A stretch of DNA of 16,935 nt. It comes from an uncultured Eubacteriales bacterium. Its GTDB lineage: Bacteria > Bacillota > Clostridia > UBA1381. The stretch spans positions 1-16,935 of the forward strand of contig CAJKHT010000059.1 of assembly GCA_905199755.1 (NCBI GenBank). The letters run 5' to 3'. The notes beneath the pieces were generated by a model, which worked only from the letters and a program-made list of their open reading frames with translations, did no database searches and had not been told where the DNA came from. This document shows, piece by piece, positions 8,327 to 15,986 of this stretch. Both the position numbers and the translations under genes were made by a program. Position 1 is the first letter of the stretch. Each line of letters begins with the position of its first letter.

Positions 8327-11300
8327 ATGAAAAAAAGAATTTTAAGCTTGATAACATCGTTATCAATACTTGGAACATGCACTTTCACGGCGGCGCTGCC
8401 GGCAAGCGCAGCACCGGTTTCAACACCCGAGTTTTACCGTTTTGATTTTAATAACAGCCTTGAAGCGACAACTGATGGCGGTGGCAAAGCAAATAAGCTT
8501 ATCGCACCCGAGAGCGCAAACCATACGTTTACCGAGGACGGTAAAATATCTTTTGAGTGTATTACGGACAAAACCGCAGCTTCAAACGGCGGATATTCGC
8601 TTGAAACACCTATTGAACTCAAGCATAATAAGTCATGGCTGGTGGAATGGAAAGGAAATAATATCACACTGCAAAATCAAGGTCATGAAACCATTTTTAT
8701 GACAACGCAGAACATTGCCAATCCATGGTTTCTGATAAACAGAAATGACGGACAGATAAGAATAAACGGCGGAAATGTGTTGACAAAAAAGCATGTGGAC
8801 ACAAACGGAAATATGAAAGGAAACGATACCAACACATATATGTTTAAAAATATTCCCGACGCTGACGGAAACGGACATGTATATTTTTCAATAAACGGAC
8901 AGCCGTTTGAAGACTTAACATATGCTGAGGGCTATGAGAATTATTTTGCAGACCTCGACATGTCTGTTCTGCGTCTGTTCGGCGGCGGTTATAATGCAAC
9001 ATGGGATTATGCCGGAGCAATGGATTATTTTGAGGTTTACACAGACCTTTCATATGACACTGTTACGGAAATTGCAGACAGCAAGCTGAATGTTACCGAC
9101 GGTGACGGAACGGCAATGAATCCGTATATCGCAGCGGTAAGTCTGCCGTATTCGTGCAGCTCCGTATCGGCAGCCGATATAAAGGGCGCATACAAAGATT
9201 TAAAGCTGTATGAAGACGATACATATGCAACTGAAGTAAGTACAATAGATACGGCAGCCGTAACCGAAAAAGCAATATGCTTCAGTGCGGACGGTGTGTA
9301 TTATACCGTAAATGCTTCGTTTGATGTTGACCTGTCAAAGGACAGCGGATTGTACAAATTCGACTTTAACGGAACGCTCGCAACAAGCGAGGGCGGACTT
9401 GCAAATGAGCTTGTGCCGACCGGTGTATCGGAGGATCACCCAATCAGCTACATTAACGATAATACCGAATTGAATGTAGCGAGCGAGGTGGCAGGCTCTG
9501 ACGGAACCGTAACGGGAAATCTTAACGGGGCATCAAATCCTACGGTTATATATCCGCTGGCAAAGGATATAGTTTTAAATTCAGCTAAGAACTGGAAAAT
9601 ATCGGCAAGATTAAGAACCAGATTTAAAAACGGTATTCTTCTTGCGGAATCGCAGAACGAGAATTTCCAGATTTGGGACTGGTATCTGCAAAACGGAACA
9701 GGCGGCAAAAGATACAAATTTGTAACTCAGAATATAGCAAATGCATACTGGACTCTTAATATTGAAAACACATACAACGCGGAATCCGCAAGCAGCTCTA
9801 TGGCAGGCAGTGTTAAATCGGAAAACGGCAGCGTTGCCGGTCAGGCAACACCTTTTGATACCACCGGAAAAACAAGAACTTTAAAATACATGTTCTCGAC
9901 AGGTGCTATATGGGGATTTGGCGGTTATGTGGACTATATTTATATCGACACGGATGCGGATAAAACCGCCGCAATGGAATTTTTGGCAAAATATGATGAT
10001 GTTATAAGAGCGGATTTTGCACAGGTATCAGATGAAAAAGCCGAAGAACTGTTAAATGCTTACACAGCTCTTTCGGATAATGCAAAAGCATATTTGGTAC
10101 GAGGCGAAAATGAACTTATAAAGACAATTACATCAAGATTTTTAGGTAAGGTTGAAAAGCTTGCCGGAAATGATATTACGATTAACGGCGGCAGCGGAAC
10201 AAAAGAAGACCCGTATACTGCAAGCGTAACAATTCCGTATACACTTTCATCAATTACAAGCGGCGTATTTACGGGCAAAATGCAGAGTTTTGCATTGTAT
10301 ACCGATGCCGGCTTTACGGCAGAGACGGGAAGCATTGCTGCCTCAACCTCGTATGAGCAGACAATTTACTGTGCGGCGGACGAGATTTATTATGTAATAA
10401 ACGGAACATATGCGGCTGACCTTGATTATGACAGTGCGGCATATAAATTCAACTTTAACAGCAGTCTTGAAACAAACGGAAGCCTTTATAACAGATTAAT
10501 TCCGTCAGACGGCTGCGAATACGCATTTAACGATGGTTCAATCTCGCTCGATAATACAACAACGAAACAGTATTTCACAGTGGAAAATCCGATAACGCTC
10601 CCGCATGATAAGGCATGGACGCTTAACTGGAGCGGGGCTAAGAAATATGCGACAGGTACTGATTCTACAAGTACGGTATTCATGAACAGTACGCAGTCTG
10701 ACAGTGCGCCGTATCTCGCACTCCATTCATACGAGATGAGATTTGTTTACGGAGGAACGGGCAAGCTGTCTACAAATCTTTTGGCTTTGGATGAAATGGC
10801 AGGCAGAAACTTTGTAATAAAGAATATACCGTCGAACGGCAAAGCAAATATTACTCTCAATTACAACGGCACGGATACACCGCTTACATGGGATGGCGGC
10901 ACCAACAATAATGCCGATATATCGCCCGAAACAGATGTAACAATCGGAACGATTTTGGGAGGATTGTGGAATAATAAATTTAACTATACGGGTACAATGG
11001 ATTATTTCTATATAGACCTTGACCCCGATAAAACTGCGGCAATGGAATTTCTTGCCGATTACGGTGACATATTAATGAGCGGAAACTTTTCTGATGTTCC
11101 TGTATATAAGCTTAAGAAAATGGCAAAAACATATGAAAATCTGTCGGACGCTTCAAAGGCTTACTTTGTAAGAGGGGAAAATGAAGCAGCAAAGAACATA
11201 CCGGGATATATAGATATGTACTTAAAAGACGGAAAGCTTTATGTTATAACCACAAAAGCGCAGAGCGAAAAAGTAAAGCTTCTGATTTGCGAGTATACTG

Positions 11301-11461
11301 ATGATACGCTTGTAAAGGCAGAGATAAATGATGTATTAACGGATTCCGAAAAGCCTTATGAATACACTGTCGGCGAATATACATCGGATAATGTAAAAGC
11401 CATTCTCATAGATGATTTTGACAGTATGGTACCGTTATCACAGGTTGTCACAATAAAATAA
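8327..11461 (+). CDS. Secreted protein with three LamG-like modules
   Basis: This 1044-residue exported protein probably binds polysaccharide. A signal peptide (KKRILSLITSLSILG..., cleavage near ASA/APV, residue 28) is clear. Three long modules begin with nearly the same strand: FYRFDFNNSLEAT (about 35), LYKFDFNGTLAT (about 340) and AYKFNFNSSLET (about 704). Each ends with a segment such as MDYFYIDLD. I read these as concanavalin/LamG-like beta-sandwiches; that is a pattern-level call. Between them lie two Ig-like modules (about 252-340 and 608-700, with the motifs MNPYIAAVSLPY and EDPYTASVTIPY) and two helical modules (about 545-605 and 900-960, AYTALSDNAKAYLVRGE and TYENLSDASKAYFVRGE). A C-terminal beta-domain (about 960-1044) resembles the end of the lyase downstream. 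There is no SLH, LPXTG or other anchor. The Ig-like and helical modules recur in the SLH protein ending at 2060, which suggests a common origin and possibly association on the surface. No catalytic residues are recognisable. Confidence 0.85.
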   Translation: MKKRILSLITSLSILGTCTFTAALPASAAPVSTPEFYRFDFNNSLEATTDGGGKANKLIAPESANHTFTEDGKISFECITDKTAASNGGYSLETPIELKHNKSWLVEWKGNNITLQNQGHETIFMTTQNIANPWFLINRNDGQIRINGGNVLTKKHVDTNGNMKGNDTNTYMFKNIPDADGNGHVYFSINGQPFEDLTYAEGYENYFADLDMSVLRLFGGGYNATWDYAGAMDYFEVYTDLSYDTVTEIADSKLNVTDGDGTAMNPYIAAVSLPYSCSSVSAADIKGAYKDLKLYEDDTYATEVSTIDTAAVTEKAICFSADGVYYTVNASFDVDLSKDSGLYKFDFNGTLATSEGGLANELVPTGVSEDHPISYINDNTELNVASEVAGSDGTVTGNLNGASNPTVIYPLAKDIVLNSAKNWKISARLRTRFKNGILLAESQNENFQIWDWYLQNGTGGKRYKFVTQNIANAYWTLNIENTYNAESASSSMAGSVKSENGSVAGQATPFDTTGKTRTLKYMFSTGAIWGFGGYVDYIYIDTDADKTAAMEFLAKYDDVIRADFAQVSDEKAEELLNAYTALSDNAKAYLVRGENELIKTITSRFLGKVEKLAGNDITINGGSGTKEDPYTASVTIPYTLSSITSGVFTGKMQSFALYTDAGFTAETGSIAASTSYEQTIYCAADEIYYVINGTYAADLDYDSAAYKFNFNSSLETNGSLYNRLIPSDGCEYAFNDGSISLDNTTTKQYFTVENPITLPHDKAWTLNWSGAKKYATGTDSTSTVFMNSTQSDSAPYLALHSYEMRFVYGGTGKLSTNLLALDEMAGRNFVIKNIPSNGKANITLNYNGTDTPLTWDGGTNNNADISPETDVTIGTILGGLWNNKFNYTGTMDYFYIDLDPDKTAAMEFLADYGDILMSGNFSDVPVYKLKKMAKTYENLSDASKAYFVRGENEAAKNIPGYIDMYLKDGKLYVITTKAQSEKVKLLICEYTDDTLVKAEINDVLTDSEKPYEYTVGEYTSDNVKAILIDDFDSMVPLSQVVTIK

Positions 11462-11506
11462 ACACGTTATCGGTTTGGTAACACGCGGCATGGAAAGGAA
11501 AAATGT

Positions 11507-14500
11507 ATGTCAAAAAAATTAACAGCGGCCGTTGCGGCTTTTGCGATGATATTTTCAATGCTGCCGCAGGTATTTGCCGCGGATTTGGCACAGGCTGACG
11601 CCGATACTCTCACATTGTCGGTAATAGCGAAATATGACGGCGGAACAAACCGAATTACCAGGAGCCTTTATCTTCCGGATAAAGGCTCCGTAAATAATTC
11701 GGAAATAACATGGCAGTCGGATAATACGGCAAATATAACCTGTTCGGGACGGGTTATACGTCCGCGCACCGATGAAGATGATTCGGCGGCAACTCTTATT
11801 GCAACGGTGAAAAACGGCAGTAATACCGTAACAAAAAGCTTTGATTTTACGGTGTTAAAGGATGAAAAGTTTACCGATCCGAAATTTATGAGCGATGAGG
11901 ATTTTTTCGGACGTTTTTCAAACGGCGAATGGGTAACCGAAAGCAAGCTTGATTACGGTCAGGACGGATTGGCTGCGGTTAAGGAATATGCGCAGTCGGG
12001 GGATTATGAAAATGCAAAAAATGCATTGCTTGAATATTTCAGACAAAGACCGACACCGTTCTATCGTGATAAAAATCTCGGAAAGGTAAGAAATGCACAG
12101 TGGGCGTACTTTGTACTCGATGATTTTTATCATATGGGACATTCGGAATATTTTAAGGGCGATTTTTATATGAATACCGATGAGAAGGATTACAGTGCAG
12201 AGCTTCCGGCATCGGAAATCAAAAGAGGTATGGTATCGTTCGGTATACGTGCGAGATATAACGAGGCAAGCAGTGCGGAATTTTATTCAAAGGACTGCGG
12301 CAATCCGGCCTTGGCGCCGCGTATGAGGGTTACGGCAGACGGTGAGGTCAGAGAGTATACGGCGGTTAAAGATACATATGTGCGCCATGGCGATTACAGC
12401 AATACGCCATATGGCAGTGAAGAAAAAGTCATTGTAAAAACGTTTGGCGATTTTCTCGGCAATGATACATATCAGTCTGTCGTAACCTTTGATTTCAGCG
12501 ATATATCTCCCGAAGCGTCAATCACAAAAGCGGAGCTTGTTTTGCACGGAGCGGTATATCACGAGTCTGCCGGCGAAAAGCGGCTTGTGATTGTAAAGGA
12601 GGGCAATACAACATATGATGAAGCCTCCGCATCACGGTACACTTTCCCGGGGATGATTTACAGCTTTAACGGTCTGCCCGAAAAGAATACATGGCAAAAG
12701 GTAACGGGGCAGGAGGGAGAGTATTTCTGGCAGGCAGCAAGATTTCTTGCATGGCAGACAATTGCTCTGGAATATGACTGCACCAAAAACGAGGACTATG
12801 TGTATAAAGCCATGGCAATTGCGGAGGATTACCTGAAGGACAACGGCGGACGTAAATTTGTCGGCACAGCATATCAGGAGAGTGCGGACGGACTGCGCGG
12901 CGGTTTTCCGCGCACACTGGACGCGGCAATAAAGAATACGAGCTTTGAATGTACGCTCGATTATTTCAAAAACAGCAGATATTTCACCGCAGACCTGCTC
13001 ACCGCAATGCTTAAAAACATATGGGACACCGCGCATTATCTGACGGTATATCATTCGCCGAACGATAACTGGCGGCAGCATGAATTTGTAAGCCTGCTAA
13101 ACACAACTCTGTATATTCCCGAATTTAAAGATGCAAAGTCGGGAGAACAGTGGCAGAAATTAGCCTCGGATACATTGGGCGACATTTTGTTCCTGAACAC
13201 CATGGAGGACGGTTCGTATGTGGAATCGACAACTGCATACAGTGTGGCTGCGCTGTCCGATTTTTCGGGATTTAAAAGCGATATGATAAATATGGGTGCC
13301 GATGTGTCTGCGGAGTACGATGAACGTTTGCTTAAAAATGCATATTATAACGGTATGCTGTATTTCCCGGATGGCTCGGGACTCGGGTATGGTGATTCAA
13401 GCAGAATAGGTGTAAATTACGGCACATATAAATCGGTCTGCGATTGGTATAATGCGGAGGATTTAAGGTATATCACCACCTTGGGCGCACAGGGTACCAA
13501 GCCCGGTTATACGTCGTATCATTGGAAAGATTCGCGTGTGACGGTTATGCGAAACGACTGGACGGTTAACAGTCCGTATCTGTTTACAAATGTTCGCGGC
13601 GGCGGAAGCCACGGGCATGCGGACGATAACCAGATTGTACTGTATGCATACGGCAGGGAGCTTCTGCCTGACCGCGGTATTTTCTCATACGCGACCACGG
13701 GTGATTTGGCGGAATTGACAAAATGGGGCAAATCATCGCTTGCACACAGTACGGTTGTAATCAATGATACGAGCCAGGAATATAAGTCCGGCACAAAAGG
13801 CAGTGTGCAGAAAATAGTGCTGGAGGATAATTATAATTATTTAAAACAGACAACTCCGAATACGGAGGGCTATGACCATGAACGTGCAATTCTTTATTTA
13901 AAACCAGACTTATGGATAGTATCGGACAGAATGACTCCCGATGATGCGGATAAGGTGAATGATTATAAGCAAAAGTGGTTTACGAACTACGATGCAAATA
14001 TTTCATCGGAGGAAAAGACTCTGCGTTCAAACTATTCGGAGGGTGCAAACATTATTATAACCTCGGCAGATGCCGATGAAGATGTACATATTGATGACTG
14101 CGTTTTTGACAGAAGCACGAATGAGCTTGTAGAAACAAAATACGGGTATTTTGAGAAAAAATCGGCGGGAGAGTGTAGATTTGACACTTTGCTGACAGCT
14201 GTGGAGAATGACAATTTTGCAAGTGTTACCTCCGAAAAGCTTTCCGAAGATGCTTATTCGGCAGCGATGCGCTTTGATATTACAAGAAGCGGAGAAAAGC
14301 TTACGGTTTATTATTGTCGGAGCAACGGTACGGGTGCGGTGTTCGGAGATTTTGAAACCGATGCCGAAGCTGCGGCAGTGGTATGTACCGAAAACGGTGA
14401 TATTGAAAATATCGTAAGAATCGGCGGAAATTATATTAAAAAGAAAAGCAGCGGTGAGGTAATAGACGGAAAAGCACCCGGCGGAAAGCTTGTTGCCGGA

Positions 14501-15049
14501 ATAAACGGCAGTGTGTGCGCTGTGTACGGAACATTGGATGCATCCGAGGCAGGCAGCATAGTAACGGGCTGTCTTACGAAAAAATCGGCAGCGGGCAATG
14601 TTACGGCAGAGGATATTATATGGGCGGACGCCGTTACCGTAGACGATTACGGCAGATATATGTTCCGTTTTAAAATCGGCGGAAATATAGACGATTACAG
14701 TCTTAAACTGAATATTGCGGGAAAACCGTATATCCAAAATTTTACACGTATTTCCGATGACGGAGCTGTGATACGTGCTCTGTTCAATGCGTCAAAATGC
14801 GAGGATTTTCTTGAGGGAGTAATGCAGCTGGATAATTTATATCTCAATGACAGCGTAAGCTATACATATCTGCTGGCATTTTATGATGCTGACGGAAAAC
14901 TTATAAAAGTGAGCACAGATGAAAATAATCTGAGCGACCGAGAAAAAACAATTAAAGTATCAGAAGAATATCCTGCCGATACCGCACAGGTAAAAGCAAT
15001 GATATGGAAGAATATGAAGCCAAATGCCGATATTCTTACAGTTAAATAA
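11507..15049 (+). CDS. Secreted heparinase II/III-family polysaccharide lyase
   Basis: This 1180-residue exported enzyme probably cleaves an acidic polysaccharide by beta-elimination. The signal peptide ends near FA/AD (residue 24-25). Residues about 28-124 look like an atrophied bacterial Ig (aBig) domain. A short helical part (about 135-175, DYENAKNALLEYFRQRP) is followed by DNRLRE-like beta modules (about 180-385, with YSKD and DTYVRHGDYSNTPYG). A helical toroid (about 395-640) carries NWRQHE (Asn521-Glu526) and DGSYVESTTAY (Tyr571, Tyr578). The beta-sandwich of the heparinase II/III family has the signature GGGSHGHADDN (His702, His704) and LAHSTVVIND (His747). The C-terminus adds Ig-like domains and a last beta-domain ending VKAMIWKNMKPNADILTVK. 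By family knowledge the conserved Tyr and His residues act in catalysis. The substrate cannot be read from the sequence. AAAGGA at 11494-11499 supports the start. A 29-base inverted repeat lies at codons 52-61. It is the last gene before the terminator. Confidence 0.9.
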   Translation: MSKKLTAAVAAFAMIFSMLPQVFAADLAQADADTLTLSVIAKYDGGTNRITRSLYLPDKGSVNNSEITWQSDNTANITCSGRVIRPRTDEDDSAATLIATVKNGSNTVTKSFDFTVLKDEKFTDPKFMSDEDFFGRFSNGEWVTESKLDYGQDGLAAVKEYAQSGDYENAKNALLEYFRQRPTPFYRDKNLGKVRNAQWAYFVLDDFYHMGHSEYFKGDFYMNTDEKDYSAELPASEIKRGMVSFGIRARYNEASSAEFYSKDCGNPALAPRMRVTADGEVREYTAVKDTYVRHGDYSNTPYGSEEKVIVKTFGDFLGNDTYQSVVTFDFSDISPEASITKAELVLHGAVYHESAGEKRLVIVKEGNTTYDEASASRYTFPGMIYSFNGLPEKNTWQKVTGQEGEYFWQAARFLAWQTIALEYDCTKNEDYVYKAMAIAEDYLKDNGGRKFVGTAYQESADGLRGGFPRTLDAAIKNTSFECTLDYFKNSRYFTADLLTAMLKNIWDTAHYLTVYHSPNDNWRQHEFVSLLNTTLYIPEFKDAKSGEQWQKLASDTLGDILFLNTMEDGSYVESTTAYSVAALSDFSGFKSDMINMGADVSAEYDERLLKNAYYNGMLYFPDGSGLGYGDSSRIGVNYGTYKSVCDWYNAEDLRYITTLGAQGTKPGYTSYHWKDSRVTVMRNDWTVNSPYLFTNVRGGGSHGHADDNQIVLYAYGRELLPDRGIFSYATTGDLAELTKWGKSSLAHSTVVINDTSQEYKSGTKGSVQKIVLEDNYNYLKQTTPNTEGYDHERAILYLKPDLWIVSDRMTPDDADKVNDYKQKWFTNYDANISSEEKTLRSNYSEGANIIITSADADEDVHIDDCVFDRSTNELVETKYGYFEKKSAGECRFDTLLTAVENDNFASVTSEKLSEDAYSAAMRFDITRSGEKLTVYYCRSNGTGAVFGDFETDAEAAAVVCTENGDIENIVRIGGNYIKKKSSGEVIDGKAPGGKLVAGINGSVCAVYGTLDASEAGSIVTGCLTKKSAAGNVTAEDIIWADAVTVDDYGRYMFRFKIGGNIDDYSLKLNIAGKPYIQNFTRISDDGAVIRALFNASKCEDFLEGVMQLDNLYLNDSVSYTYLLAFYDADGKLIKVSTDENNLSDREKTIKVSEEYPADTAQVKAMIWKNMKPNADILTVK
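11661..11689. repeat. 29-base inverted repeat inside the lyase gene
   Basis: GGAGCCTTTATC (11661-11672) and GATAAAGGCTCC (11678-11689) are exact reverse complements separated by TTCCG. The mRNA stem would have 12 base pairs and a 5-base loop, starting about 154 bases after the start codon. No T run follows. Confidence 0.88.
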
Positions 15050-15051
15050 TA

Positions 15052-15099
15052 ACAGCGGAGATTGCCGGCTTTATCGGCGGTTTCCGCTGTCATTTTTTT
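15052..15099 (+). terminator. Rho-independent terminator of the operon, convergent with the AraC gene
   Basis: Three bases after the lyase stop codon a hairpin begins: ACAGCGGAGATTGCCG pairs with CGGCGGTTTCCGCTGT (16 positions, three of them G-U), with a loop of about 7-8 bases ending near 15074. A run of seven T follows at 15093-15099. The hairpin ends at 15090, the first base of the AraC stop codon read on the opposite strand. On the - strand the hairpin is followed by a T-rich stretch (TATTATTTAAC), so it may also end the AraC transcript. Confidence 0.88.
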
Positions 15100-15866
15100 A
15101 CGGAGCTTCTGTATTCGCGCGGGGTGCAGCCCGTATCGGCGATGAAAAGACGGTTAAAGGTACGCACGGAGTCAAAACCGCATGAATATGCGATGTCGGT
15201 GACATTTTCCGTGCTGCATTTAAGCAGGGTGCAGGCACGGTCAATCCGCTTGCGGCGGATATATTTTCCGAAGGTGGTATTAAGCTTGCTTTTAAACATA
15301 TGTGATATATGCGAACGGCTTATATGAAGCTCTCTTGCGGCGGAATCGGGGGTTATCGGCTCCGTGTAATGCTCGTCACAGTATATCAGCAGATTTTTTA
15401 ATGTGCTGATATTATATTTATCCTGTTTTAACAATTCCGCATTTTTCAAAAGCAGAGCAGTGACAGCGAGTACCAGCCCTTTAAGTGCCTCCGGCGGCAG
15501 GGTGCTGTTATTGTCCGAAATAATATCCATTATATGCTTTGCGGCGGCGGTGTCTCCGCCGATTATCGGCGATTTCGGTACGTATGCCGAAAATGTACGG
15601 CGAAATTCGGGGAGCAAATCCGATGAAAAAAGAATCATAAGTCCTTTTATTTTGTTTGACCTCTCGTATCTGTGTATCATATTCGGAAACAGAATAAAAA
15701 AATCTCCGCTGTTTATGTGATATTTATTATTGTCCAGATATAAATCGGAGCTGCCCTGTTCAATATATGCAAGTTCTATGTAGTCATGCAAATGCGCATC
15801 AAAATCCAAATCCGCAAGCTGTTGTATTCTTAACGGAAAACGATGGTCCTCAAAAAAGTAATTCAT
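15090..15866 (-). CDS. AraC-family transcriptional regulator
   Basis: This 258-residue protein is a sugar-responsive regulator type. The N-terminal half is a cupin-like sensing domain (FDAHLHDYIELAYIEQGSS, then YHINSGDFFILFPNMIHRY). The C-terminal hundred residues hold two helix-turn-helix motifs: SAARELHISRSHISHMFKSK, then VTDIAYSCGFDSVRTFNRLF, ending GCTPREYRSS, the hallmark of the AraC/XylS DNA-binding domain. I place the start at the ATG complementary to 15864-15866, which has AAAGGAGA just upstream (complement of 15871-15878). The longer frame to 15947 would run through the promoter. The gene is convergent with the long operon and divergent from the GH3 gene. By family habit it probably activates one or both of these when the sugar is present, and may regulate itself through the dyad at 15888-15908. 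Confidence 0.93.
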   Translation of the reverse strand: MNYFFEDHRFPLRIQQLADLDFDAHLHDYIELAYIEQGSSDLYLDNNKYHINSGDFFILFPNMIHRYERSNKIKGLMILFSSDLLPEFRRTFSAYVPKSPIIGGDTAAAKHIMDIISDNNSTLPPEALKGLVLAVTALLLKNAELLKQDKYNISTLKNLLIYCDEHYTEPITPDSAARELHISRSHISHMFKSKLNTTFGKYIRRKRIDRACTLLKCSTENVTDIAYSCGFDSVRTFNRLFIADTGCTPREYRSSVKK

Positions 15867-15870
15867 ATAA

Positions 15871-15878
15871 TCTCCTTT
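15871..15878 (-). promoter_or_regulatory. Ribosome binding site fixing the AraC start
   Basis: Read on the - strand this is AAAGGAGA, ending 4 bases before the ATG at 15866. It supports the shorter reading of the AraC gene over the upstream ATG at 15947. Confidence 0.8.
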
Positions 15879-15887
15879 GTGATATGG

Positions 15888-15908
15888 CATAAAATGACTG
15901 ATTTTATG
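15888..15908. promoter_or_regulatory. 21-base dyad in the AraC leader, candidate operator
   Basis: CATAAAAT (15888-15895) and ATTTTATG (15901-15908) are exact reverse complements around GACTG. The dyad sits between the AraC promoter and its ribosome binding site, a place where a bound regulator would block AraC transcription. It could instead form a leader hairpin. AraC proteins often bind direct rather than inverted repeats, so the binding protein is uncertain. Confidence 0.5.
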
Positions 15909-15919
15909 TAGTATATGTC

Positions 15920-15948
15920 TTGTATTATAGCACATTATGGTATACAAT
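15920..15948 (+). promoter_or_regulatory. Promoter of the GH3 gene
   Basis: A -35 element TTGTAT (15920-15925) and a -10 element TACAAT (15943-15948) are separated by 17 bases, a good housekeeping sigma-factor match. Transcription would start near 15955, about 30 bases before the GH3 start codon. It is superimposed on the opposite-strand AraC promoter. Confidence 0.6.
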
Positions 15949-15952
15949 ACAA
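15924..15952 (-). promoter_or_regulatory. Promoter of the AraC gene
   Basis: On the - strand a -35 element TTGTAT (complement of 15947-15952) and a perfect -10 element TATAAT (complement of 15924-15929) are separated by 17 bases. Transcription would start near 15917, leaving a leader of about 50 bases that contains the dyad at 15888-15908. CTTGTATT at 15919-15926 is the inverse of AATACAAG at 15946-15953, so each promoter's -35 overlaps the other's -10. Confidence 0.7.
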
Positions 15953-15986
15953 GTACAAAATATAAAAACCGAAAGGAATTTGTGAA

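Noticed and set aside
12632..13081. A 149-residue open frame on the - strand opposite the lyase toroid
   Set aside because: It is antisense to conserved lyase sequence and has no supporting signals.
14027..14737. A 236-residue open frame on the - strand opposite the lyase gene
   Set aside because: It lies wholly opposite a well-supported gene, has no ribosome binding site and has a Cys/His/Arg-rich composition typical of antisense frames.
15867..15947. Earlier start for the AraC protein
   Set aside because: The extra 27 residues would be encoded by the promoter, its -10 element and the leader dyad.
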